A DNA stretch of 64,000 nt from Streptomyces diastaticus subsp. diastaticus (lineage in GTDB: Bacteria > Actinomycetota > Actinomycetes > Streptomycetales > Streptomycetaceae): contig NZ_BLLN01000005.1 of NCBI RefSeq assembly GCF_011170125.1, forward strand, positions 1,488,001 to 1,552,000. Reading direction: 5' to 3'. The notes beneath the pieces were generated by a model. The model did no database searches. It was not told where the DNA came from and worked only from the letters and a program-made list of their open reading frames with translations. Position 1 is the stretch's first letter. The number at the start of each line of letters is the position of its first letter. This document shows positions 53,332-61,338 of the stretch, in pieces. A program made the translations under genes and the position numbers.

Positions 53332-54519
53332 ATGCACACCGAAGCCGACCGGACGCCGGTCACCACCCCGCTCACCGACGACCTCGTGCGCGGCGCCCTG
53401 GAGCTGGAACACACCGGGCGCGGCGTCCTGCCGCACCGGCTGCCCGGCTGGGCCCGCGCGCAGAACACCGACGGCCAGCTCGCCATGGCCGAGGCCCAGC
53501 CCGCCGGCGTCCGGCTGGTCTTCCGCACCCGCGCCACCGCCGTCGCCCTGGAGACGCTGCCGACCAAGCGGGTGTACGTGGGCGCTCCGCCCCGGCCCGA
53601 CGGACTGTACGACCTCGTGGTCGACGGCCGTCTCGTCGACCAGGCGACCGCGTCCGGCGGCGACACCCTCACCATCGACATGACGGCCGGCACCTTCGAG
53701 ACGGTGCCCGGCCCGCCCGGCACGGTGCGGTTCGCCGAGCTGCCCGCCGGCGTCAAGGACGTCGAGATATGGCTGCCGCACAACGAGGCGACGCGACTGG
53801 TCGCCCTGCGTACGGACGAGCCCGTCGCGCCCGTTCCGAAGAGCGGACGGCGCACCTGGCTGCACCACGGTAGTTCGATCAGCCACGGCTCCGACGCCGC
53901 GAGCCCGTCCACCACCTGGCCCGCGCTGGCCGCCTCGCTGGGCGGCGCGGAGCTGGTCAACCTGGGACTGGGAGGCGGCGCCCTGCTGGACCCGTTCACC
54001 GCCCGCACGCTGCGCGACACACCCGCCGGCCTGATCAGCGTCAAGGTGGGCATCAACCTCGTCAACGCGGACCTGATGCGGCTCCGGGCCTTCACCCCGG
54101 CCGTCCACGGCTTCCTCGACACGATCCGCGAGGGCCATCCCACCACCCCGCTGCTGGTGATCACCCCCGTGCTGTGCCCCATCCACGAGGACACCCCCGG
54201 GCCCAGCGCCCCGGACTTCAGCACTGTCGGGGAGGGCCGCCTCCAGTTCAAGGCCGCGGGCGACCCGGCGGAGCGGGCCGCCGGGAAGCTCACCCTGAAC
54301 GTCGTCCGCGAGGAGCTGACCCGTATCGTGCGGCAGCGGTCGGCCGACGACCCGCACCTGCACCTGCTCGACGGCCGGGAACTGTACGGGGAGGCGGACG
54401 TCGCCGAGCTGCCGCTGCCCGACCAGCTCCACCCGGACGCGGCCACCCACCGCCGCATGGGCGAGCGGTTCGCGGCCCTCGCCTTCGGCCCGGAAGGGCC
54501 GTTCGGCACGGGAGCCTGA
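53332..54519 (+). CDS. SGNH/GDSL-family hydrolase
   Basis: 395 residues: an N-terminal beta-rich domain (about residues 30-175, RVYVGAPPRPDGLYDLVVDG) and an SGNH hydrolase domain with block I Ser in HHGSSISHG, block II NLGLGGGALL, block III VKVGINLVN and block V DQLHPD. It probably acts on an ester or lipid-like substrate; no signal peptide, so it is cytoplasmic. ATG start at 53332. It follows the TetR gene on the same strand and forms part of a cassette placed between lhr and the nei-type gene. Confidence 0.85.
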   Translation: MHTEADRTPVTTPLTDDLVRGALELEHTGRGVLPHRLPGWARAQNTDGQLAMAEAQPAGVRLVFRTRATAVALETLPTKRVYVGAPPRPDGLYDLVVDGRLVDQATASGGDTLTIDMTAGTFETVPGPPGTVRFAELPAGVKDVEIWLPHNEATRLVALRTDEPVAPVPKSGRRTWLHHGSSISHGSDAASPSTTWPALAASLGGAELVNLGLGGGALLDPFTARTLRDTPAGLISVKVGINLVNADLMRLRAFTPAVHGFLDTIREGHPTTPLLVITPVLCPIHEDTPGPSAPDFSTVGEGRLQFKAAGDPAERAAGKLTLNVVREELTRIVRQRSADDPHLHLLDGRELYGEADVAELPLPDQLHPDAATHRRMGERFAALAFGPEGPFGTGA

Positions 54520-54611
54520 GCCCCGCCGGACGGGGCGTGCGCGCAGCCGCCCCGCGCCGCCGGTACGACGCCCTCGCCGCGCCCGCTCCCTCCCCCCGGC
54601 ATCATGGAGGC

Positions 54612-55412
54612 ATGCCCGAGGGAGACACCGTCCACCAGGCGGCGGGACGCCTGCACAAGGCGCTCGCCGGTGAAAGGCTGACCGTCTCCGACCTCCGCGT
54701 GCCCCGCCTCGCGACGGCCGACCTCACCGGCCGCAGCGTGCTGGAGGTGGTCGCCAGGGGAAAGCACCTGCTGACCCGTCTGGAGGGCGGGCTCACTCTC
54801 CACTCCCACCTGCGGATGGACGGATCGTGGCGGATCTTCGCCCCGGGCGAGCGCTGGCGCGGGGGGCCCGGCCATCAGATCCGCGCGGTCCTCGGCACCG
54901 CCTCGCACACCGCGGTCGGTTACCGCCTGCCCGTCCTGGACCTGCTGCGGACCTCGGCCGAGGACGAGGCCGTCGGCCACCTCGGCCCCGACCTGCTGGG
55001 CCCCGACTGGTCACCCGGCGAGGCGCTGGCCCGGCTGCTGGCCGCACCCGGGCGGGAGGTCGGCGAGGCGGTGCTGGACCAGCGCAATCTGGCGGGCATA
55101 GGCAACGTCTTCAAGAGCGAACTGTGCTTCCTGCTGCGGGTGACCCCGTGGCTCCCCGTCGGTGAGCTACCCGATCCCGAACGCCTCACCGCGCTCGCGG
55201 CGCGCCTCCTGGAGGCCAACCGCCACCGCCCGCGCCGCACCACCACCGGCCGCCCCGACCGCCCCCTGTACGTCTACGGCCGGGCGGGCCGCCCCTGCCT
55301 GCGCTGCGGCACGCCCGTCCGGACCGCCCAGCAGGGAGACCCCACCCGGGAGCGCCCCACGTGCTGGTGCCCCGGCTGCCAGTCGGGCCCCGCCCCCGCA
55401 CCGGCCACCTGA
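54612..55412 (+). CDS. nei: Fpg/Nei-family DNA glycosylase (endonuclease VIII type)
   Basis: Removes oxidised bases and cuts the abasic site. 266 residues. It begins MPEGDTVHQAAGRL, with Pro2 and Glu3 as catalytic residues and the GDT of the Nei group, then LHSHLRMDGSWRIF, the helix-two-turn-helix (EAVLDQRNLAGIGNVFKSE) and a C-terminal four-Cys zinc finger (CLRCG, CPGC). ATG at 54612. In mycobacteria and, as I recall, S. coelicolor, this gene directly follows lhr; here three genes separate them. Confidence 0.92.
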   Translation: MPEGDTVHQAAGRLHKALAGERLTVSDLRVPRLATADLTGRSVLEVVARGKHLLTRLEGGLTLHSHLRMDGSWRIFAPGERWRGGPGHQIRAVLGTASHTAVGYRLPVLDLLRTSAEDEAVGHLGPDLLGPDWSPGEALARLLAAPGREVGEAVLDQRNLAGIGNVFKSELCFLLRVTPWLPVGELPDPERLTALAARLLEANRHRPRRTTTGRPDRPLYVYGRAGRPCLRCGTPVRTAQQGDPTRERPTCWCPGCQSGPAPAPAT

Positions 55413-55447
55413 GGCCGTCCGGCCCCGCCTCCCTCAGCGCCTCCGCC

Positions 55448-55711
55448 TCACCCCGCTCCCGGCTCCCCCGGCCTCCCCCCGCGCACCCGGGCCACCAGTC
55501 GCTCCGCCGCCCTGCGCACCCGGGCCGTCTGCTGCTGGGCGCGGGCCTTCGGCACGCAGTGCACCGGCAGGACGCTCAGACCCCAGCCGCCCGCCAGCAC
55601 CGCCGCCGTCCCGGCCACGCCACCGAACTCCTGGGCGGCCCGCACCACCGCCACGCACCACAGCGCGGCCACCGCGCCGGCGGGTATCCATCGCAGTCCA
55701 CGTGGAGCCAT
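55448..55711 (-). CDS. Small membrane protein of unknown function
   Basis: 87 residues with two hydrophobic stretches (IPAGAVAALWCVAVVRAA; VAGTAAVLAGGWGLSVLPV) and a basic C-terminal tail. No domain recognised. ATG at 55711. Downstream of dps on the same strand but behind its terminator. Confidence 0.6.
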   Translation of the reverse strand: MAPRGLRWIPAGAVAALWCVAVVRAAQEFGGVAGTAAVLAGGWGLSVLPVHCVPKARAQQQTARVRRAAERLVARVRGGRPGEPGAG

Positions 55712-55743
55712 GACGCTGGTACCTCCGTACCGGGCCGTCGACG

Positions 55744-55782
55744 CCCCGGGGGCGGGCCGCGCGTCGCGGCCCGCCCCCGGGG
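55744..55782 (-). terminator. Terminator after dps
   Basis: Perfect 18-bp stem (arm CCCCGGGGGCGGGCCGCG) with a 3-base loop, 22 bases past the dps stop. Confidence 0.85.
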
Positions 55783-55804
55783 TTCATCGTCGGACGCTGT
55801 CCAC

Positions 55805-56275
55805 TCAGCCGTTCTCCGCCTGGAACATCCAGTGGTGCTTCTCCAGGTCGGCGGTGATGGTGATGAAGATGTCCTGGCTCACCGGGTCCGGTTCGCCGGT
55901 CGCCTCGATGCGCTCCCGCATCCGGCCGATCACCGCGCCCAGCGCCTCCACCAGGGTGTTGACCGCGTCCACGTCCTTGATCCAGCCCTCGTTGACCACG
56001 CCGATGCCGCTGGTGCCGGCGACGGTCGCGGCACGGCCGTCCGGGGAGACGCCGAGGGCCGAGGCCCGCTCGGCCACCGTGTCGGAGTGCCCGCGCGCGG
56101 TGTCGACCACTTCGTCGAGCTGGAGGTGGACCGAGCGGAAACGCGGGCCGGTGACGTTCCAGTGCACCTGCTTGGCGACCAGGGAGAGGTCGATCAGGTC
56201 CACCAGGGCGCCCTGCAAGGCACCCGCGACCACCTTGAGGTCGGTCTCCGGAAGCGGGCTCTTGACCACGTTCAT
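55805..56275 (-). CDS. dps: Dps-family ferritin-like protein
   Basis: Forms dodecameric shells that oxidise and store iron and compact DNA under stress. 156 residues. The inter-subunit ferroxidase residues keep exact Dps spacing: His38 (KQVHWNVTG), His50, Asp65 and Glu69 (HSDTVAER). The N-terminus is short, lacking a long Lys-rich DNA-binding tail. By position it corresponds to the S. coelicolor dpsB locus. I start at the ATG at 56275 with GGAGGA at about six bases, not at 56296. The upstream region carries an inverted repeat. Confidence 0.93.
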   Translation of the reverse strand: MNVVKSPLPETDLKVVAGALQGALVDLIDLSLVAKQVHWNVTGPRFRSVHLQLDEVVDTARGHSDTVAERASALGVSPDGRAATVAGTSGIGVVNEGWIKDVDAVNTLVEALGAVIGRMRERIEATGEPDPVSQDIFITITADLEKHHWMFQAENG

Positions 56276-56375
56276 CACATTCCTCCATGTCGTCACGGCC
56301 GGTCACCCGTCATCGACGGCGGGCCGTCGCGGCCATGACCACGATGACACAGATGACCGATTTGGGTAACTTCGA

Positions 56376-56395
56376 CCGATCGTTCAGTGGATCGG
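56376..56395. promoter_or_regulatory. Inverted repeat upstream of dps
   Basis: CCGATC-N8-GATCGG about 100 bases upstream of the dps start. It could be an operator; no regulator is assigned. Confidence 0.35.
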
Positions 56396-56495
56396 GCCGC
56401 TACCCGCTGTGCGGAAGATCCGGGCCTCCCGTCGGCCACCGCGACCGCCCGAGGGGCGGCTCCGGGCCGGGCGACGCCGTCGTCGCCCAACGAGA

Positions 56496-56552
56496 AGCCC
56501 CGGTGGCGGCGGGAGCGGATCTTGTGGACCGCGTGCCCGCCCCACCGGGGCT
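56496..56552 (-). terminator. Probable terminator after clgR
   Basis: Perfect 11-bp arms (AGCCCCGGTGG and complement) enclosing 35 bases, about 36 bases past the clgR stop. Confidence 0.55.
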
Positions 56553-56587
56553 CACACGTACGACGTGCCGTTCTTCTCGCCGGCCGG

Positions 56588-56959
56588 TCAGGCGGCGGCG
56601 ACGCCCACGGCCTCGGGCGCCTTGATCGTCACGCGCTCCGGCGGCACACCGGCGACGGAGACGGCGTTCAGCATGGGCCTGACCGGTGCCGGCACCGGGT
56701 CGGTGGCCGCGGCGGACGCCGCCAGCTCCGCGAGCGCCAGCTCGTCACTGACCTCACGCATCAGTTCGGACATCCGTACGTCCAACGCGTCGCAAATGGC
56801 GGAGAGCAGTTCGGAGGAGGCCTCCTTCTGCCCCCGCTCCACCTCGGAGAGATAGCCGAGCGAGACTCGGGCGGACGAGGAGACTTCGCGCAGAGTACGG
56901 CCCTGACGCTGGCGCTGCCGACGCAGCACGTCACCCAACAGGCGACGAAGCAGAATCAT
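56588..56959 (-). CDS. clgR: Transcriptional activator ClgR
   Basis: XRE-type activator of clp protease and lon genes in actinobacteria. 123 residues: a helix-turn-helix ([39 protein letters not shown]), a linker, and the family tail [18 protein letters not shown]. The terminal Ala-Ala is the type of ending reported to make streptomycete ClgR a ClpP substrate, so the protein is probably unstable. I start at the ATG at 56959, the conserved [17 protein letters not shown] beginning. It is last in the rimO-pgsA-cinA-clgR array, with about 110 bases between cinA and clgR. Confidence 0.94.
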   Translation of the reverse strand: MILLRRLLGDVLRRQRQRQGRTLREVSSSARVSLGYLSEVERGQKEASSELLSAICDALDVRMSELMREVSDELALAELAASAAATDPVPAPVRPMLNAVSVAGVPPERVTIKAPEAVGVAAA

Positions 56960-57068
56960 CGGTGGCTCCCTCCTCGGACCGAGTAACCGCATCCTTCACG
57001 CCCCACCGTACCGCCTACCGCTGCGGCCGTGCGGGGAGCGATGTCGTGTTCACTCAGGGCTGCAAACA

Positions 57069-57578
57069 TCAGGTCTCCCCGTTCTGTTCCGTGTCCTGCG
57101 CCCGCCTGTCTCCGCCCAGTTCCCCGACGAGCAGGCCGAAAACCCTCCGGACACTCTCCATACGGATGTCCGCACGGCCGCCGTTCAACCGCAGCGCGGC
57201 CGATTTCCCTCCGCGGGGTCCCGCCACGGCGACGTACACGGTGCCCACCGGGCGGCCGTCCTGCGGCTCGGGGCCGGCCACGCCGGTGGTGGCCACGCCC
57301 CACTCGGCGCCCAGCTCCCGGCGCACCCCCTGAGCCATCTGGCGGGCGACCTCGGGGTCGACGGCGCCCCTGGCCCGCAGCAGCGCCTCGTCGACGCCGA
57401 GCAGCCGGGCTTTGAGCTCCGTGGCGTAGGCCGTGACCGAACCGCGGAAGACGGTGGAGGCGCCCGGGACGGCGGTGACGGCGGCGGCCACCAGCCCCCC
57501 GGTGAGCGACTCGGCGACGGCCAGCGTCTCGCCCCGGGCCTCCAGCAGCCGCAGGGCCCGCTCCGCCTCGGCGCTCAC
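57069..57578 (-). CDS. cinA: CinA C-terminal-type nicotinamide-nucleotide amidohydrolase
   Basis: 169 residues corresponding only to the C-terminal domain of CinA (LAVAESLTGGLVAAAVTAVPGAS, GSVTAYATELKARLLGV, GVATTGVAGPEPQDGRPVGTVYVA). This domain deamidates NMN in pyridine-nucleotide recycling. The GTG overlaps the pgsA stop (GTGA), giving translational coupling. Confidence 0.92.
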   Translation of the reverse strand: MSAEAERALRLLEARGETLAVAESLTGGLVAAAVTAVPGASTVFRGSVTAYATELKARLLGVDEALLRARGAVDPEVARQMAQGVRRELGAEWGVATTGVAGPEPQDGRPVGTVYVAVAGPRGGKSAALRLNGGRADIRMESVRRVFGLLVGELGGDRRAQDTEQNGET

Positions 57579-58462
57579 CGCCGGGTCTCCCTGCCGCTCT
57601 GCCGGACGCCCGTGGCGTCCTGGCCCTTCTCCTGCTCCCGGCCGGCCGGCTCGGCCGCCGCCGGCTTCTCGGCCGACCGGCCCTGCGGACCGGCCGCCGA
57701 GGCCGCCGTGGCGACCAGCGCCTCGGACGCCGTCGCGGTGGGGACGGCGGGGCCGACCTCACCGAGGGTGGACTCCCGCGCGGCCGGGTCCGCGGCCGCC
57801 TCGCGCCGGGCGGCGCGTTCGGCGGCGAGGCCCGCCCGGCGCAGCACCACGGCCTGCCGGACGTAGTCGAGGCCGGTCGCGACGGTCAGCACCACGGCCA
57901 GGGCCATCACCCAGAACCGCAGGGTGGCGAGCGGACCGGTGAGCGCGAGCACGTACATCCCGGCCGCCGTGCCCTGGGCGAGGGTCTTCAGCTTGCCGCC
58001 CCGGCTGGCCGGGATCACGCCGAATCTGATCACCCAGAAGCGCAGCAGCGTGATGCCCAGCTCGCGCCCGAGGATCACCGCCGTCACCCACCAGGGCAGT
58101 TCCCCGAGCCAGGAGAGACAGATCAGCGCGGCGCCCATGATCGCCTTGTCGGCGATCGGGTCGGCGATCTTCCCGAAGTCCGTGACCAGGTCGTACGTCC
58201 GGGCGAGGTGCCCGTCGAAGATGTCGGTGATCATGGCGACCGCGAAGGCCGCCCAGGCCAGCGCGCGCCACGCGGGGTCGTACCCGCCGTCGGCCAGCAG
58301 CAGCGCCACGAAGCCGGGTACCAGCAGCAGCCGGATCATGGTCAGGATGTTGGCGATGTTCCAGACGCCGGCCTGCCGTACGGCCGGAGTCCCGCGCCGG
58401 CCGCCACGTACGCCGCCCGCCGCATGGGCTCCACCGGCCGTGGACGCCGGCACTCCGGTCAT
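57575..58462 (-). CDS. pgsA: CDP-diacylglycerol-glycerol-3-phosphate 3-phosphatidyltransferase
   Basis: Makes phosphatidylglycerol phosphate in the membrane. 295 residues; the CDP-alcohol phosphotransferase motif is complete (DGHLAR, then G and the two Asp in [12 protein letters not shown]), with about five membrane segments. The first 30 and last 90 residues are Ala/Gly-rich cytoplasmic extensions; the family core is about 185 residues. Its ATG overlaps the rimO stop and its stop overlaps the cinA start. Confidence 0.94.
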   Translation of the reverse strand: MTGVPASTAGGAHAAGGVRGGRRGTPAVRQAGVWNIANILTMIRLLLVPGFVALLLADGGYDPAWRALAWAAFAVAMITDIFDGHLARTYDLVTDFGKIADPIADKAIMGAALICLSWLGELPWWVTAVILGRELGITLLRFWVIRFGVIPASRGGKLKTLAQGTAAGMYVLALTGPLATLRFWVMALAVVLTVATGLDYVRQAVVLRRAGLAAERAARREAAADPAARESTLGEVGPAVPTATASEALVATAASAAGPQGRSAEKPAAAEPAGREQEKGQDATGVRQSGRETRR

Positions 58463-59931
58463 CTGCCCGCCTCCTCGATCACGTGCAGGGGTTCGGCGAC
58501 GAGGTCCACTCCCTCGGTGCCGACCACCTTGGCCACGACCATACGGCCCGGGGTGAGGTCCGCGCCGCTCGTGAAGAGGATCTGCCCGTCGGTCTCGGGG
58601 GCCTGGTGGGCGGCCCGGCCGACGGCGCCCTCTTCCTCGTCGACGGATTCGACGAGTACCTCCACGCTCTCACCGACCCGCTCGTCGGCGCGCTGCGAGA
58701 CGAGTTCCTCGGCGAGTCGGGAGACGCGCGCCAGGCGCTCGGCGACGACCTCCTCGGAAAGCTTCTCCTCGTACCCGGCGGCCTCGGTGCCGTCCTCGTC
58801 GGAGTAACCGAAGACGCCGATGGCGTCGAGGCGGGCGCCGGTGAGGAACCGCTCCAGCTCGGCCACGTCCGCCTCGCTCTCGCCGGGGAAGCCGACGATG
58901 AAGTTGGAGCGGACACCGGCCTCGGGGGCCTTGGCGCGGATCTGCTCCAGCAGCCCGAGGAAGCGGTCGGTGTCGCCGAAGCGGCGCATGGCGCGCAGGA
59001 CGCCGGGCGCGGAGTGCTGGAAGGAGAGGTCGAAGTAGGGGGCGACCTTCGGCGTCGAGGTGAGGACGTCGATCAGGCCGGGCCGCATCTCGGCGGGCTG
59101 GAGGTAGCTGACGCGCACCCGCTCGATGCCGTCGACCTCCGCGAGCTCCGGCAGCAGCGTCTCCAGCAGCCGGATGTCGCCGAGGTCCTTGCCGTACGAG
59201 GTGTTGTTCTCGGAGACCAGCATGATCTCCTTCACGCCCTGTCCGGCGAGCCAGCGCGTCTCCTGGAGCACGTCGGAGGGGCGCCGGGAGATGAAGGAGC
59301 CGCGGAAGGAGGGGATGGCGCAGAAGGAGCAGCGCCGGTCGCAGCCGGAGGCCAGCTTGACCGAGGCGACCGGGCTGGTGCCCAGCCGGCGGCGGAGCGG
59401 TGCGCGCGGCCCGGAGGCGGGCGCGAGGCCGTCGGGCAGGTCGGCCGGGGCGGCCGCGGGCTCCTGGGCGTGGCCGGGGAGCGCGACGGCGCTCTCCTGG
59501 CGCTCGGCGGGGCTGATCGGCAGCAGCTTGCGCCGGTCGCGGGGGGTGTGGGAGGCGTGGACGCCGCCACCGAGGATGGTTCGGAGCCGGTCGGAGATGT
59601 CGGCGTAGTCGTCGAAGCCGAGCACGCCGTCGGCCTCGGGGAGGGCTTCGGCCAGCTCCTTGCCGTACCGCTCGGCCATGCAGCCGACGGCGACCACGGC
59701 CTGGGTACGGCCCTGGTTCTTGAGGTCGTTGGCCTCCAGGAGGGCGTCGACGGAGTCCTTCTTGGCGGCTTCCACGAAGCCGCAGGTGTTGACGACGGCG
59801 ACGTCGGCGGCTTCGGCGTCCTCGACGAGCTGCCAGCCGTCCGCCTCCAGGCGGCCTGCGAGCTCCTCCGAGTCCACCTCGTTACGGGCGCATCCGAGAG
59901 TGACGAGAGCGACGGTACGGCGTTCAGGCAT
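58459..59931 (-). CDS. rimO: Ribosomal protein S12 methylthiotransferase
   Basis: Radical-SAM enzyme that methylthiolates the conserved Asp of ribosomal protein S12. 490 residues: MTTase cysteines in [24 protein letters not shown] and VGCMAERYG; the radical-SAM motif CDRRCSFC; and a TRAM domain at the end. A roughly 50-residue Ala/Pro-rich insert ([19 protein letters not shown] onward) between the first two domains makes it longer than the E. coli enzyme. First gene of the coupled rimO-pgsA-cinA-clgR set. Confidence 0.95.
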   Translation of the reverse strand: MPERRTVALVTLGCARNEVDSEELAGRLEADGWQLVEDAEAADVAVVNTCGFVEAAKKDSVDALLEANDLKNQGRTQAVVAVGCMAERYGKELAEALPEADGVLGFDDYADISDRLRTILGGGVHASHTPRDRRKLLPISPAERQESAVALPGHAQEPAAAPADLPDGLAPASGPRAPLRRRLGTSPVASVKLASGCDRRCSFCAIPSFRGSFISRRPSDVLQETRWLAGQGVKEIMLVSENNTSYGKDLGDIRLLETLLPELAEVDGIERVRVSYLQPAEMRPGLIDVLTSTPKVAPYFDLSFQHSAPGVLRAMRRFGDTDRFLGLLEQIRAKAPEAGVRSNFIVGFPGESEADVAELERFLTGARLDAIGVFGYSDEDGTEAAGYEEKLSEEVVAERLARVSRLAEELVSQRADERVGESVEVLVESVDEEEGAVGRAAHQAPETDGQILFTSGADLTPGRMVVAKVVGTEGVDLVAEPLHVIEEAGR

Positions 59932-59947
59932 GGGCTCAAGACTACTT

Positions 59948-59981
59948 TGTCCCGGCCGGGGCCCCCGCCCCGGCCGGGACA
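59948..59981 (-). terminator. Terminator after the RodZ-like gene
   Basis: Perfect 15-bp stem (TGTCCCGGCCGGGGC and complement) with a 4-base loop between the RodZ-like gene and rimO, so rimO begins a new transcript. Confidence 0.85.
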
Positions 59982-59998
59982 GGGCCCCGCGCGGGCGT

Positions 59999-60907
59999 TC
60001 AGCCGGCGTTCGGGTCGCCCTTGGTGTAGGAGAGGCGCTGGACCTGGCCGGGCTGGAAGCGGTCCTCGATCTCCTCGCCGTTGACCAGCAGTTCGACGGC
60101 GCCGGCGTCGCCGATCACCAGGTCGACGCGTTCCTTGTCGGTGAAGGTCTTGGTCTGGCCCTGCTCCAGGGTCCCGTCGAACAGCAGCTGGCCGTTGTGG
60201 TCCTTGGCCGAGAGCCAGCTCCGCCCCTCGGGCACCGTGATCTTGACGGTCACCCGGTCGGCGGGGGCCGCCGCGATGGCGCTCTCGGAGGGCTTGGGGT
60301 CGGGCGCGGGCTTCTCGGCGGACCGGGAGGGCGTGGCGGAGGGCGCGGTGCCGCCGTTCTCGCCCGCGACGTTCTTGGCGCCGTCGCCGTCGCCGCTGAA
60401 GAGGGTGAAACCGACGAAGCCGACGACCGCGACGATGGCGGCGACCATGGCCGCGGTCCAGTTGGGGCGGCGCGGTTCGGAGCGGATGCGTTCGGCCTCG
60501 AAGAGCGGCGCGGGCGCGGTGGGGGCCGGGCGTCCGCCGTGGTCGTCGTCGTAGGCGGCGACGAGAGGTTCGGGGTCGATGCCGACGGCGCGCGCCAGCG
60601 TGCGGATGTGGCCGCGGGCGTAGACGTCGCCGCCGCAGCGGGAGAAGTCGTCCTGCTCGATGGCCTGGATGATCGGGGCGCGGACCCGGGTGGCGGCGCT
60701 GACCTCGTCGACGCCGAGGCCGGCCTCGGCGCGGGCGCGGGCCAGGGTGCGGCCGATCTCCAGCTTGGGCGGGGCCGGCTCGGCCGGCCCGTCGTCGGTG
60801 GCGTCGTCGGGCGCGGGGGCGGGGGCCTGCTCGGTCGTAGGACGCTCGTCCTCGACCTCGGCCGCGGTGGAGGAACCGTTGTCTTCAGGGGATTTGCCGA
60901 GGGACAC
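59999..60907 (-). CDS. RodZ-like helix-turn-helix membrane protein
   Basis: 302 residues: an acidic, disordered N-terminus (about 50 residues), a RodZ-type helix-turn-helix ([55 protein letters not shown]), one membrane segment ([19 protein letters not shown]) and an extracytoplasmic DUF4115 domain ([29 protein letters not shown]). The layout is that of RodZ, which links MreB to the elongation machinery, though a role in a tip-growing organism may differ. GTG at 60907 with AAAGG at seven bases. Next to ftsK, as in other streptomycetes. Confidence 0.88.
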   Translation of the reverse strand: MSLGKSPEDNGSSTAAEVEDERPTTEQAPAPAPDDATDDGPAEPAPPKLEIGRTLARARAEAGLGVDEVSAATRVRAPIIQAIEQDDFSRCGGDVYARGHIRTLARAVGIDPEPLVAAYDDDHGGRPAPTAPAPLFEAERIRSEPRRPNWTAAMVAAIVAVVGFVGFTLFSGDGDGAKNVAGENGGTAPSATPSRSAEKPAPDPKPSESAIAAAPADRVTVKITVPEGRSWLSAKDHNGQLLFDGTLEQGQTKTFTDKERVDLVIGDAGAVELLVNGEEIEDRFQPGQVQRLSYTKGDPNAG

Positions 60908-61338
60908 GGGGGTGCCTTTCGAGCCTGTGGCCACCTGCTGGAGGTCCAGTCTAGGGGGGTCGCGAACGCGGGGGGCAACCGGGCGGACGGACTTTGTACG
61001 CCATCGGAATGGCGCCGTTCCGCCGCGGCCCGGGGGCACGGGGTGCCCTTGTCTCCCCTTGACGTACGCCGAAGGGAAACGGTTGCCCCCGCCGGGCCGC
61101 CGCCCCGGTCGTCGGTGCGCCGGGGCCCGGCACCGGCGTGCGCCCGGAGCCACGCGCCGGGCGCGGTCCGGCGTACGCCGGGTGGGGCCGTCCGTCTCCC
61201 TTCGCCGCGCGCCAGGTGGCCGCGCGGTGCTGTCCCTCCGTCCGGTCCCCCCGCCCGCCACCCTCCCGGCCGTCCGGGGTCAGGAGGCTCGCGCCGTCCT
61301 GGCCCCGCTCCGGCCCGGTGGCTGCGGATGGGGAGCCG
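60908..61338. other. Region between ftsK and the RodZ-like gene
   Basis: 431 bases without a plausible gene. A perfect 10-bp inverted repeat with arms 100 bases apart (GGGGGCAACC at 60971-60980; its complement at 61081-61090) and a small GCCAT-N4-ATGGC palindrome (61000-61013) lie in the leader of the RodZ-like gene. Significance unknown. Confidence 0.5.

Noticed and set aside
60908..61338. Arg/Pro-rich ORFs between ftsK and the RodZ-like gene
   Set aside because: No ribosome binding site or domain, and composition typical of non-coding GC-rich frames.
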